In this document: positions 1-6,311 of the stretch, piece after piece
How the letters are laid out: the number at the start of each line of letters is the position of its first letter
Position numbering within the stretch: the stretch's first letter is position 1
Assembly (NCBI GenBank): GCA_003694325.1
Contig: RFKJ01000210.1
Coordinates: 1-6,565 of the forward strand
Direction of reading: 5' to 3'
Source: Deltaproteobacteria bacterium
GTDB lineage: Bacteria > Myxococcota_A > UBA796 > UBA2385
Length of the DNA stretch: 6,565 nucleotides
Notes under the pieces: model-generated
What the model was told of the DNA's origin: nothing
Database searches by the model: none
What the model saw: the letters and a program-made list of their open reading frames with translations, nothing else
Position numbers and translations under genes: made by a program

Positions 1-29
1 CCCACCCCGGCCCCCGCCCCCAGGTACCC

Positions 30-1046
30 ATGCGCTACGAGCATGTCGCCATCGCCGCGGTCGCCTCCGCGCTCCCCGAGCGGGAGGTGACCACCGAGGC
101 CATCGAGCGGATGCTGGTGCGCTCCTACGAGCGCCTGGGCCTGCGCACGGGCTTCATCGAGGGGCTGACCGGGGTGCGGGCCCGCCGGATCTGGCCGGAG
201 GGGGTCGCCCCCAGCGACGCCGCCACCCAGGCCGCCGAGCGGTTGCTGGAGGCGACGGGGTATCCGCGCGACCGGCTGGGGGCGCTGGTCAGCACCTCCG
301 TCTGCAAGGACTTCCTGGAGCCCGCCGTCGCCAGCCTGGTCCACGGCAACCTCGGCCTTCCCCCGACCTGCCTGAACTTCGACGTGGGCAACGCCTGCCT
401 GGGCTTCATGTCGGGGATGGTGGTGGTGGCGGACATGATCGAGCTGGGGCAGATCGAGGCCGGGCTGGTGGTGGCCGGGGAGGGGAGCCGGGACGTCACC
501 CGGGCCACCGTGCAGGCCCTCATGCGACCGGGCGTCGACTTCGCCCGCCTCAAGGACAACCTCGCCACGCTGACGCTGGGGTCGGGTGCCGCCGCCATGC
601 TCCTGGTGCGAGCCGACGACCACGGCCCTGCCCACCGGCTGCGGGGTGGGGTGTTCAGCGCCGCCACCGAGTGGAACCGCCTGTGCATCGGGACGGCGAC
701 CCAGATGACCACCGACCCGGCGCGGCTGCTCCAGGAGGGGGTGAAGCTGGCGACCGGCACCTGGGCCCGCCTTCAGGATGAACTGTCGCTGTCCTCCGAC
801 GACGTGTCGGAATTCGTGCTGCACCAGGTGGGCAAGGCCAACCACGACGCGGTGACCGCAGCCCTGGGGATTCCCCCGGATCGGGCGCTGCGCACCTACC
901 CCGACCTCGGCAACTGCGGGGCGGCGGGGGTTCCGCTGTCGCTGGACCGGGCGGTGGCCACGGGCAGGGTGCTGGAGGGCGACACGGTGGCGCTCATGGG
1001 CATCGGCAGCGGGCTGAACTGCGCGATGATGGTGGTGGACTGGTGA
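30..1046 (+). CDS. oleA: OleA, acyl-CoA:acyl-CoA head-to-head condensing enzyme (thiolase fold, FabH-like)
   Basis: 338 aa. OleA carries out a non-decarboxylative Claisen condensation of two fatty acyl-CoAs to a 2-alkyl-3-ketoacid, the first step of long-chain olefin synthesis in the cytosol. The nucleophilic Cys is C123 in the motif GNACLGF; H265 (LHQVGK) and N295 (LGNCGAAG) complete the thiolase-type triad. E97 in DFLEPAV matches the Glu that separates OleA from FabH and acts as the base in the partner subunit's active site. As I recall the Xanthomonas campestris numbering (E117, C143, H285, N315), all four are shifted by exactly 20, so no indels lie between them. The C-terminus GIGSGLNC is also family-typical. 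The ATG at 30 is preceded by a weak AGGT (22-25); the length fits the family. Only 29 C-rich bases lie upstream, so the operon promoter is outside the window. The stop overlaps oleB by 4 nt. FabH is unlikely given the Glu and the neighbours. Confidence 0.96.
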   Translation: MRYEHVAIAAVASALPEREVTTEAIERMLVRSYERLGLRTGFIEGLTGVRARRIWPEGVAPSDAATQAAERLLEATGYPRDRLGALVSTSVCKDFLEPAVASLVHGNLGLPPTCLNFDVGNACLGFMSGMVVVADMIELGQIEAGLVVAGEGSRDVTRATVQALMRPGVDFARLKDNLATLTLGSGAAAMLLVRADDHGPAHRLRGGVFSAATEWNRLCIGTATQMTTDPARLLQEGVKLATGTWARLQDELSLSSDDVSEFVLHQVGKANHDAVTAALGIPPDRALRTYPDLGNCGAAGVPLSLDRAVATGRVLEGDTVALMGIGSGLNCAMMVVDW

Positions 1047-1996
1047 CCGGGCACAGCGAGATCACCGACCTGCAGCAGGAGGCCCGGCGACGGGCCGAGC
1101 AACTTCCGCCGCCGGTGCGGGCCGTGTACCCCTGGACCGGGCGCCTCCGCCCGGCCTCCGGCGGGTTGCAGCACCTCATCGACGAGGGGCCGCGGGACGC
1201 GCCGGTGCTCCTCTGCATCCACGGCAACCCCACCTGGTCCTTCTACTGGCGGGCGGTGGTCGCCCGGTTCGCCGATCGCTTCCGGGTGGTCGTTCCCGAC
1301 CACATCGGCTGTGGCCTGTCCGACAAGCCCCAGGACTGGCCCTACCGGCTGGCCGGCCACGTCGACAACCTCTGCTCGCTGGTCGAGGACCTCGACCTGC
1401 GGGACATCACGCTCATCGTCCACGACTGGGGCGGCGCCATCGGCATGGGCATGGCCACCCGGGATCCCGGTCGCGTCCGACGCCTGGCGGTGACCAACAC
1501 TGCGGCCTTTCCCAGCCGCGACATCCCGCTGTCCATCGCCACGGTCCGGATCCCGATCTACGGCCCGCTCGCCGTCCGCGGCTTCAACGGCTTCGCCCGG
1601 GTCGCGACCTGGCGGGCGACCGCCCGCGGCCTGGATCCGGTGGCGAAGCAGGGGCTGCTCTTCCCCTACCGGTCATGGCACGACCGCATCGCCACCCTGC
1701 GCTTCGTCCAGGACATCCCCATGAAGCCGAACCACCCGTCGTGGCCGGAGCTGGCTCGGATCGGCGACCAGCTCGGGCGACTCGCGGATCGCCCGACCCT
1801 CATCTGCTGGGGCGACGACGACTTCTGCTTCACCCCGAGGTTCCGGCAGGAGTGGCAGCGTCGGTTCCCCGGCGCCGAGGTTCACGCCTGGGAGGACGTC
1901 GGGCACTACGTCATGGAGGACGCCCCGGGCCGGTTCCTCGCCCGGCTGGATGCCTTCCTGGCCCGTGGGGGGCACGGCGACGGGGAACCGGGATGA
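1043..1996 (+). CDS. oleB: OleB, beta-lactone decarboxylase (alpha/beta-hydrolase, haloalkane dehalogenase-like)
   Basis: 317 aa, GTG start inside the oleA stop (GTGA, 4-nt overlap), with no strong Shine-Dalgarno, so translation is probably coupled to oleA. OleB decarboxylates the cis-beta-lactone made by OleC to a cis-alkene plus CO2. The alpha/beta-hydrolase core is visible: oxyanion-hole motif HGNPTW (60-65), nucleophile elbow VHDWGG with Asp128 as nucleophile (126-131), an acidic cluster WGDDDF (256-261) near the expected third acid, and the general-base His288 in VGHYVME. An Asp nucleophile followed by Trp is the haloalkane-dehalogenase pattern, and sequence alone would give that annotation. 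Its place between oleA and oleC decides for OleB. It is a free-standing gene, not the OleBC fusion common in Actinobacteria. It overlaps oleC by 4 nt (ATGA). No signal peptide is seen; the protein is probably cytosolic in the OleBCD assembly described for other species. Confidence 0.94.
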   Translation: MTGHSEITDLQQEARRRAEQLPPPVRAVYPWTGRLRPASGGLQHLIDEGPRDAPVLLCIHGNPTWSFYWRAVVARFADRFRVVVPDHIGCGLSDKPQDWPYRLAGHVDNLCSLVEDLDLRDITLIVHDWGGAIGMGMATRDPGRVRRLAVTNTAAFPSRDIPLSIATVRIPIYGPLAVRGFNGFARVATWRATARGLDPVAKQGLLFPYRSWHDRIATLRFVQDIPMKPNHPSWPELARIGDQLGRLADRPTLICWGDDDFCFTPRFRQEWQRRFPGAEVHAWEDVGHYVMEDAPGRFLARLDAFLARGGHGDGEPG

Positions 1997-3687
1997 GCGG
2001 CACGACGGGACCCGTCGCCGGGAGCTGCAACATCGCCGCCCTGATGGAGGAACAGGCCCGCAGCCGGCCCTTCCAGCGCGCGGTGGTGTTCCCCCAGGGC
2101 CGGGACCCGGCGGGAAACGTCTGCTGGACCCAGCTCACCTTCGCCCAGCTCGAGGCGCTGTCCAGCGCCTATGCCGTCGGCCTGCAGCGGCGGGGGGTCG
2201 GGGTCGGCGACCGGGTGAGCCTGCTGGTGAAGCCCCGCCTGGAGTTCATTCCCCTGGTGTTCGCGGTGTTCAAGCTCGGCGCCATCCCGGTGCTCATCGA
2301 CCCGGGCATGGGGCGACGCCAGTTCCTGTCCTGCCTGGAGCGCATGCGGCCCCGGGTGTTGATGGCCGAGCCGGTGGTCCACCTGGTCCGGCAGGTCGTC
2401 CGGGCGCCGTTCCGGACGGTGGAGGTGTCCGTCACCACCGGGACCTGGGGAGGGGTCACCCTGGCCGAGCTGGCCGCCGAGGGGGGGGACCTTCCCGCCC
2501 GGCCTCGTTCCGAGGACGACGAAGCGGCCATCCTGTTCACCAGCGGCAGCACCGGCCCGGCGAAGGGGGTGACCTGCACCCACGGGATCTTCCACGCCCA
2601 GACGCGGTTCATCCAGGAGATGTACGGCATCGAGGGCGGCGAGATCGACCTCGCCTGCTTCCCGCTGTTCGGGCTGTTCAGCATGGCCATGGGCATGACG
2701 GTGGTCATCCCCGACATGGACCCGACCCGCCCGGCCCAGGCCGACCCGCGCAAGCTCATCGAGGCGATCCAGGCGCAGGGATGCACCAGCGGGGCCGGAA
2801 GCCCGGCGATCTGGAGGAACGTCGGGCGCTACGCCACCGAGCGGGGGATCACCCTGCCGAGCCTCAAGCGCCTGCTGATGTTCGGCGCGCCGGTCCCGGT
2901 GCGGATGCACGAACAGTTCCAGCGGATCCTCACCGATGGCGCCTGCATCCACACGCCCTACGGGGCCACCGAGTCCCTGCCGGTGGCCAGCATCAGCTCC
3001 CGCGAGATCCTCGACGAGACCCACGCCCGCACCCGGGCCGGCGCCGGCACCTGCGTGGGGACGCCCCATCCGGCGGTGACGGTCCGGATCATCGGCATCC
3101 GCGACGAGGCGATTCCCCGCTTCGAGGACGCCGAGCTGCTGCCGGTGGGCGAGGTGGGGGAGATCACCGTCCGGGGCCCCATCGTCACCCCCGAGTACAA
3201 GGACCTGCCCGAACAGACGGCTCGGGCCAAGATGGTGGAGACGCTGCCGGACGGGCGGACCGCCATCGTCCACCGCATGGGCGACCTGGGGTACCTCGAC
3301 GCGCAGGGCCGGATCTGGTTCTGCGGCCGCAAGAGCCACCGGGTGCGGCTGGCCGATGGCTCGCTGGTGTTCCCGGTGCCGGTGGAGGGCGTGTTCAACG
3401 AGCACCCGGACGTCCACCGCACCGCGCTGGTCGGGGTGGCCGGGCAGCCGGTGCTGTGCGTCGAGCTGGAGCCCGGCTGCCGCCGCCCGCACGCCGAGAT
3501 CGAGGCCGAGCTGCGCCAGCTCGGGGCGACCCAAGCCGTCAGCGCCGTCGTGGACCGGTTCCTGTTCCACCCGGGGTTTCCCGTCGACGTCCGCCACAAC
3601 GCCAAGATCCACCGCCTCCAGCTCGCGGCCTGGGCCGCCGAGCGGCTCGGAGCCCCCCCGCGGGCCCTGCCGGCCGGGGAGGTCTGA
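1993..3687 (+). CDS. oleC: OleC, ATP-dependent beta-lactone synthetase (ANL superfamily)
   Basis: 564 aa. OleC adenylates a 2-alkyl-3-hydroxyacid with ATP and closes it to a beta-lactone, releasing AMP and PPi. Adenylate-forming motifs appear in order: P-loop LFTSGSTGPAKGV (181-193), YGATE (323-327), RMGDLGYLD with the ribose-binding Asp431 (428-436), FCGRKSHR in the hinge with Arg446, and the C-terminal catalytic Lys538 in NAKIHR. Both N- and C-terminal domains are complete. The ATG at 1993 lies in the oleB stop (ATGA), with GGGGA at 1982-1986 as a moderate ribosome binding site. The frame stays open upstream to 1675, but that part lies over oleB and has no family similarity. Oddities: an eight-G tract at 2481-2488 (residues about 163-165) and a seven-C run at 3653-3659 near the 3' end. 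Alone it would look like a long-chain acyl-CoA or AMP-dependent ligase; the operon context gives OleC. Confidence 0.95.
   Translation: MSGTTGPVAGSCNIAALMEEQARSRPFQRAVVFPQGRDPAGNVCWTQLTFAQLEALSSAYAVGLQRRGVGVGDRVSLLVKPRLEFIPLVFAVFKLGAIPVLIDPGMGRRQFLSCLERMRPRVLMAEPVVHLVRQVVRAPFRTVEVSVTTGTWGGVTLAELAAEGGDLPARPRSEDDEAAILFTSGSTGPAKGVTCTHGIFHAQTRFIQEMYGIEGGEIDLACFPLFGLFSMAMGMTVVIPDMDPTRPAQADPRKLIEAIQAQGCTSGAGSPAIWRNVGRYATERGITLPSLKRLLMFGAPVPVRMHEQFQRILTDGACIHTPYGATESLPVASISSREILDETHARTRAGAGTCVGTPHPAVTVRIIGIRDEAIPRFEDAELLPVGEVGEITVRGPIVTPEYKDLPEQTARAKMVETLPDGRTAIVHRMGDLGYLDAQGRIWFCGRKSHRVRLADGSLVFPVPVEGVFNEHPDVHRTALVGVAGQPVLCVELEPGCRRPHAEIEAELRQLGATQAVSAVVDRFLFHPGFPVDVRHNAKIHRLQLAAWAAERLGAPPRALPAGEV
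2481..2488 (+). repeat. Eight-G homopolymer inside oleC
   Basis: Eight consecutive G at codons for about residues 163-165 of OleC (Glu-Gly-Gly-Asp), upstream of the ATP-binding P-loop. The frame is intact as written. A single-base slip here would destroy the adenylation domain. It could be a slippage hotspot or a sequencing-error hotspot; in such G-rich DNA it may also be chance. Confidence 0.9.
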
Positions 3688-3707
3688 CCGGCGGGGGCGC
3701 CGGCCCC
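3688..3707 (+). other. GC hairpin(s) in the oleC-oleD gap
   Basis: Two mutually exclusive stems begin right after the oleC stop. CCGGC (3688-3692) pairs with GCCGG (3699-3703) across a 6-nt loop. Alternatively GGGGC (3694-3698) pairs with GCCCC (3703-3707) across a GCCG tetraloop. No T-run follows, so this is not a standard terminator. It could mark mRNA processing, tune oleD expression or simply reflect base composition. The gap (3688-3746) is otherwise occupied only by the oleD ribosome binding site. Confidence 0.4.
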
Positions 3708-3737
3708 GGGATAGCGCGGGGTCGGGACGGCAGCAGC

Positions 3738-3742
3738 GGAGG
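3738..3742 (+). promoter_or_regulatory. Ribosome binding site of oleD
   Basis: GGAGG, 4 nt before the ATG at 3747. It fixes the oleD start; the encoded MHALVTGGGGFLG begins directly at the first beta strand of the Rossmann fold. Unlike oleB and oleC, oleD therefore has independent initiation. Confidence 0.75.
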
Positions 3743-3746
3743 TTCC

Positions 3747-4754
3747 ATGCACGCCCTGGTCACCGGCGGTGGCGGCTTCCTCGGTCGCGCCATCACCGAG
3801 CAGCTCCTGGCCCGGGGGGATGCGGTCACCATCCTGGCCCGCCACCGCTACCGGGAGGTCGAGGCCCTGGGAGCCCGGGGAGTGCTGGCCGACCTGACCC
3901 GCCTGGAGACCCTGGACGGCGTGCTCGAAGGCGTCGACGTGGTCTTCCACGTGGCCAGCCGGACCGGGGTGTGGGGCCCCCGGGACGAGTTCATGGCGGT
4001 CAACGTCGACGGCACCCGCAACCTCGTCGAGGCCTGCTGGGCCCAGGGCGTCGACCGCCTGGTCTACACCAGCTCGCCGTCGGCCACCTTCCACGGCGGG
4101 GACGCGGTGGACCTCACCGAGGCGGAGGCGAGCCACCCCGACCAGTTCGACGCCGCCTACCCGGAGAGCAAGGCGCGAGCCGAGGTCATCGTCCAGGAGG
4201 CCAACGGCCCGCACCTGACCACCACCATCCTCCGCCCGCACCTGATCTACGGCCCCCGGGAGCCCCACATGCTGCCCCGGCTCATCGATCGGCACCAGCG
4301 GGGTCGGCTGCGGCGCATCGGCGACGGGCGCAACAAGGTGTCGCTCACCTACATCGACAACGCCGCGGCCGCCCACCTCCAGGCGGCCGACGCCCTGGTC
4401 AAGGCGGGGCCGACCGCGGGCCGGGCCTACTTCATCGCCGACAGCTCCCCGGTGACGCTGTGGGAGTGGATCGACCGGTTCTTCGTGGGGATCGGGTTGC
4501 CGCCCGTCCAGGGGAGCATCTCGCCGGCCCTGGCCCGCCGGATCAGCGGGGTGCTGGAGTGGGTGTGGACCACCTTCTCGCTGGATGGAGAGCCGCCCAT
4601 GACCCGGTTCGCCGCCGCCCAGCTCTCCACCAGCCACACCTACGACCTGTCGGCGGCTCGGGCCGACTTCGGGTACACGCCGCCGGTGGACGGCGACGAG
4701 GGGCTGCGGCGGACCATCGCCTGGTTCCGCGCGCACCGCCCGACTCCACGCTGA
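3747..4754 (+). CDS. oleD: OleD, 2-alkyl-3-oxoalkanoate reductase (extended SDR)
   Basis: 335 aa. OleD reduces the 3-keto group of the OleA product to the 2-alkyl-3-hydroxyacid used by OleC, with NAD(P)H (NADPH in characterised family members). The extended short-chain dehydrogenase/reductase pattern is clear: dinucleotide-binding TGGGGFLG at 6-13, the acidic strand end ADLTRLE (48-54), YTSSPS with the catalytic Ser region at 107-112, the catalytic YPESK with Tyr138 and Lys142, and RPHLIYGP (163-170) typical of 3-beta-HSD/epimerase-like enzymes. The C-terminal part (about 250-335) forms the substrate-binding domain and contains a hydrophobic/aromatic helix (about 265-278) that could face an alkyl chain. 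The start at 3747 is supported by GGAGG. It sits 59 nt after oleC, and its reading frame is open upstream across the whole gap with no stop. It is the last ole gene. A generic NAD-dependent epimerase label would be less specific. Confidence 0.94.
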   Translation: MHALVTGGGGFLGRAITEQLLARGDAVTILARHRYREVEALGARGVLADLTRLETLDGVLEGVDVVFHVASRTGVWGPRDEFMAVNVDGTRNLVEACWAQGVDRLVYTSSPSATFHGGDAVDLTEAEASHPDQFDAAYPESKARAEVIVQEANGPHLTTTILRPHLIYGPREPHMLPRLIDRHQRGRLRRIGDGRNKVSLTYIDNAAAAHLQAADALVKAGPTAGRAYFIADSSPVTLWEWIDRFFVGIGLPPVQGSISPALARRISGVLEWVWTTFSLDGEPPMTRFAAAQLSTSHTYDLSAARADFGYTPPVDGDEGLRRTIAWFRAHRPTPR

Positions 4755-4755
4755 T

Positions 4756-4794
4756 CCCCGCTGCCGGGGCAGGCCCCCGTCGTGGGCGGACGAC
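4756..4794 (+). terminator. Possible weak terminator: two tandem GC hairpins after oleD
   Basis: One nt after the oleD stop, CCCCG (4756-4760) pairs with CGGGG (4765-4769) across a CTGC loop. A second stem follows, GTCGT (4779-4783) with ACGAC (4790-4794) and a 6-nt loop. No T-run is present, so this could only be a non-canonical end of the ole transcript. Stems of 5 bp are expected by chance in DNA this rich in G+C. Confidence 0.25.
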
Positions 4795-4905
4795 CGTGCC
4801 CGTCTCCACCCCGCCACCGGTGGTCGCGGTCCGGCGGGCGGCCGGCGTCGGGATGGGGATGGGCGACACCGCGCCGCCCCTCCCGTGCCGGCTGGAGGCG
4901 CGGCG

Positions 4906-4911
4906 TATAGC
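4906..4911 (+). promoter_or_regulatory. Possible -10 element for the CBS/lipoprotein unit
   Basis: TATAGC stands out in otherwise GC-only sequence, 32 nt before the GTG start of the CBS gene. No convincing -35 box lies about 17 nt upstream, so this is a weak prediction resting on local base composition and position. Confidence 0.25.
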
Positions 4912-4933
4912 TGTGGTGCAGCAACATCCCGTC

Positions 4934-4939
4934 GGAGGT
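4934..4939 (+). promoter_or_regulatory. Ribosome binding site of the CBS-domain gene
   Basis: GGAGGT, 4 nt before the GTG at 4944. It is the strongest initiation signal in the window and supports the non-ATG start. Confidence 0.75.
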
Positions 4940-4943
4940 CGCA

Positions 4944-5363
4944 GTGTTCCTGGACGAACCGGTCACTCACCTGATGACCCGCGACGTGCACGCGGTCGAC
5001 CTGGACACCCCGGTCAGCGCGGTGCGGCGGCTCCTCGACCACCACCCCTTCCAGCACGTGCCGGTGCTGAAGGATGGCCGGCTGGTCGGGATGATCACCG
5101 CCACCGACCTGTCGCCGCTGACCCTGCGCGCCTACGTCGACGACGAGGAGACGGTGGACGCCTACCTCGATGCCCGGTTCACCGTCGCCGAGGTCATGAG
5201 CACCGACCTGCAGACCGTGGGGGTGACCGACGACGTGCGCCGGGCCGCCGAGCTGCTGGCCCAGGGAGACTTCCACGCGGTCCCGGTGGTGGAGCATGAC
5301 GGTACACTGGTGGGGATCGTCACCACCACCGACCTCATCCGCGGCTTCCTGCTGGCCCGGTGA
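4944..5363 (+). CDS. Small tandem CBS-domain protein
   Basis: 139 aa made of one pair of CBS motifs (a Bateman module) and almost nothing else. CBS1 spans about residues 8-60 with the core HVPVLKDGRLVGMITATDL. CBS2 spans about 81-134 with HAVPVVEHDGTLVGIVTTTD. Each has the usual 'M..D..TV..D' opening and the G-h-h-T-x-x-D-L ending that contacts adenine nucleotides. Stand-alone pairs of this kind commonly bind AMP, ADP, ATP or SAM and regulate a partner protein; the ligand and partner cannot be read from the sequence. No IMPDH, kinase or transporter domain is attached. The GTG start is fixed by GGAGGT. The stop overlaps the next gene by 4 nt (GTGA), so it is probably co-translated with the lipoprotein. 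It is separated from oleD by 189 nt, so a link to olefin synthesis is unproven. Confidence 0.9.
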   Translation: MFLDEPVTHLMTRDVHAVDLDTPVSAVRRLLDHHPFQHVPVLKDGRLVGMITATDLSPLTLRAYVDDEETVDAYLDARFTVAEVMSTDLQTVGVTDDVRRAAELLAQGDFHAVPVVEHDGTLVGIVTTTDLIRGFLLAR

Positions 5364-6307
5364 GCTCGCCGGAGCCCGTGTCCGTGTCCGCTCCTCGTTG
5401 CTGTCCCGGTCTCCTCGTCCTCCTCGTTCCGTTGGTCGCCTGTCGCAAGGCACCGCCGCCCGCCGACCCGCAGTTCAGCGATGCCCTGGTCTACACCTTC
5501 CGGGCCTTCCAGGGCCCGGAGGCCGACCTGGCCTACGCGATCCGGGCGCTGGAGGAGCAGGTCTACCGCGGCATGGACGTCGAGTCCTCCAGCCCCCACG
5601 ACCGTGCGTTGACGCCGTCGGACCTGGCGGAGGAGGACATCGCCGACATCGAGCACCCCGACCGCGATCCCGCGGCCTGCATCCCGGTGTCGGTGGCCGG
5701 GGTCAGCCGGTTCGGGCCCGACGACCACGCCCGGGTCCAGATGCTGGAGGACCAGACCCCGGTCGAGCCCTACTCGCCGGACTACTTCGTGCGGGACTGG
5801 CTGGAGGGGCAGGACTGCTGGCAGGACCGGCAGTGTCGGTGGATGCGGACCCACAACGACCTCGTCAAGGACAACATCCTGTTGACGATCCCCTACGAGT
5901 TCTTCAAGGACTTCCGGTGGGTCGACCTCGCCTTGCCCGACCCCTCCACGGTTCCGGCGGGGGAGGAGCCGGTCCACGACGGAGAGCCGCGGTGGGCCAT
6001 CGTGGCCCGGAGCTGGACCACGCAGCCCTATGCCGGGGAGACCGGCGCCAACGTCATTCAGCAGAGCTACACCCTGGAGGTGTGGCTGCCGCGGGACGGG
6101 CGGGGGTTCGTCCGGGACGAATCCGATGGCGGCGAGGAGGAATGGACCGCCGACAGCCGCGGGGGCGGCACCCTGCGGATGCTCACCCTGTGGGGGGAGA
6201 CCGAGCTGGGCGGGCTCGATGTCAGCGACGACCTGATCGCGGCCACCACCCGGAAGGGGATCGACGACAACTTCCGGGCCGTGGAGGACTGGCTGGAGGA
6301 CAACTGA
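5360..6307 (+). CDS. Predicted lipoprotein of unknown function
   Basis: 315 aa from the GTG that overlaps the CBS stop. I do not recognise a family. The N-terminus has a short arginine-containing segment, a hydrophobic stretch LLVLLVPLV and a lipobox LVAC with Cys28 as the likely lipidated residue. Arg, not Asp, follows the Cys, so in a Gram-negative it would be expected at the outer membrane. An alternative GTG at 5384 (GGAG at 5371-5374, 9-nt spacing) would give a more compact 20-residue signal ending at the same Cys. The mature part is strongly acidic and rich in Trp and Tyr, has a linker-like start (about 29-38), and contains three more Cys (107, 153, 159); C153/C159 in DCWQDRQC could form a disulfide. 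The C-terminal third (about 211-312) looks like alternating strands followed by a helix. Coupling to the CBS gene suggests co-expression, not a known role. Confidence 0.75.
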   Translation: MSSPEPVSVSAPRCCPGLLVLLVPLVACRKAPPPADPQFSDALVYTFRAFQGPEADLAYAIRALEEQVYRGMDVESSSPHDRALTPSDLAEEDIADIEHPDRDPAACIPVSVAGVSRFGPDDHARVQMLEDQTPVEPYSPDYFVRDWLEGQDCWQDRQCRWMRTHNDLVKDNILLTIPYEFFKDFRWVDLALPDPSTVPAGEEPVHDGEPRWAIVARSWTTQPYAGETGANVIQQSYTLEVWLPRDGRGFVRDESDGGEEEWTADSRGGGTLRMLTLWGETELGGLDVSDDLIAATTRKGIDDNFRAVEDWLEDN

Positions 6308-6311
6308 CGGC

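Larger units (their letters stand above)
4795..4943. other. Intergenic region between the ole operon and the CBS gene
   Basis: Part of a 189-nt non-coding gap (4755-4943). It contains a perfect 10-bp palindrome CCACCGGTGG (4814-4823), and four G-runs (4836-4838, 4850-4852, 4855-4858, 4861-4863) that could form a G-quadruplex with one long loop. It also holds the only AT-containing -10-like element (4906-4911) and the ribosome binding site of the next gene. Forward reading frames through it are continuations of shadow frames, and I see no small gene. Confidence 0.6.

Noticed and set aside
30..1046. FabH (fatty acid initiation) or type III PKS for the first gene
   Set aside because: The Glu at residue 97 with OleA spacing to the Cys and the oleBCD neighbours favour OleA.
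1043..1996. Haloalkane dehalogenase as the function of the second gene
   Set aside because: The fold and Asp-Trp elbow match, but OleB belongs to the same group and the gene sits coupled between oleA and oleC.
1906..3612. Long minus-strand open frame of 568 codons across oleC
   Set aside because: Antisense shadow of a high-G+C gene. Its translation is low complexity (His, Asp, Gly, Arg, Pro) with no domain, and the + strand holds a full ANL enzyme.
1950..3746. Upstream extension of the OleD reading frame across oleC (would give a 934-residue protein)
   Set aside because: The extension is Pro/Arg/Gly-rich nonsense over oleC, and OleD begins naturally at the ATG at 3747 with GGAGG.
3356..5299. 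Plus-strand open frame of 647 codons running from oleC through oleD into the CBS gene
   Set aside because: Out of frame with three real genes and extremely Arg/Pro/Gly-rich; it is open only because stops are rare at this G+C.
2958..5453. Minus-strand open frame of 831 codons across oleC, oleD and the CBS gene
   Set aside because: Spans three recognisable + strand genes and two gaps; its composition is typical of a GC-driven shadow frame with no motifs.
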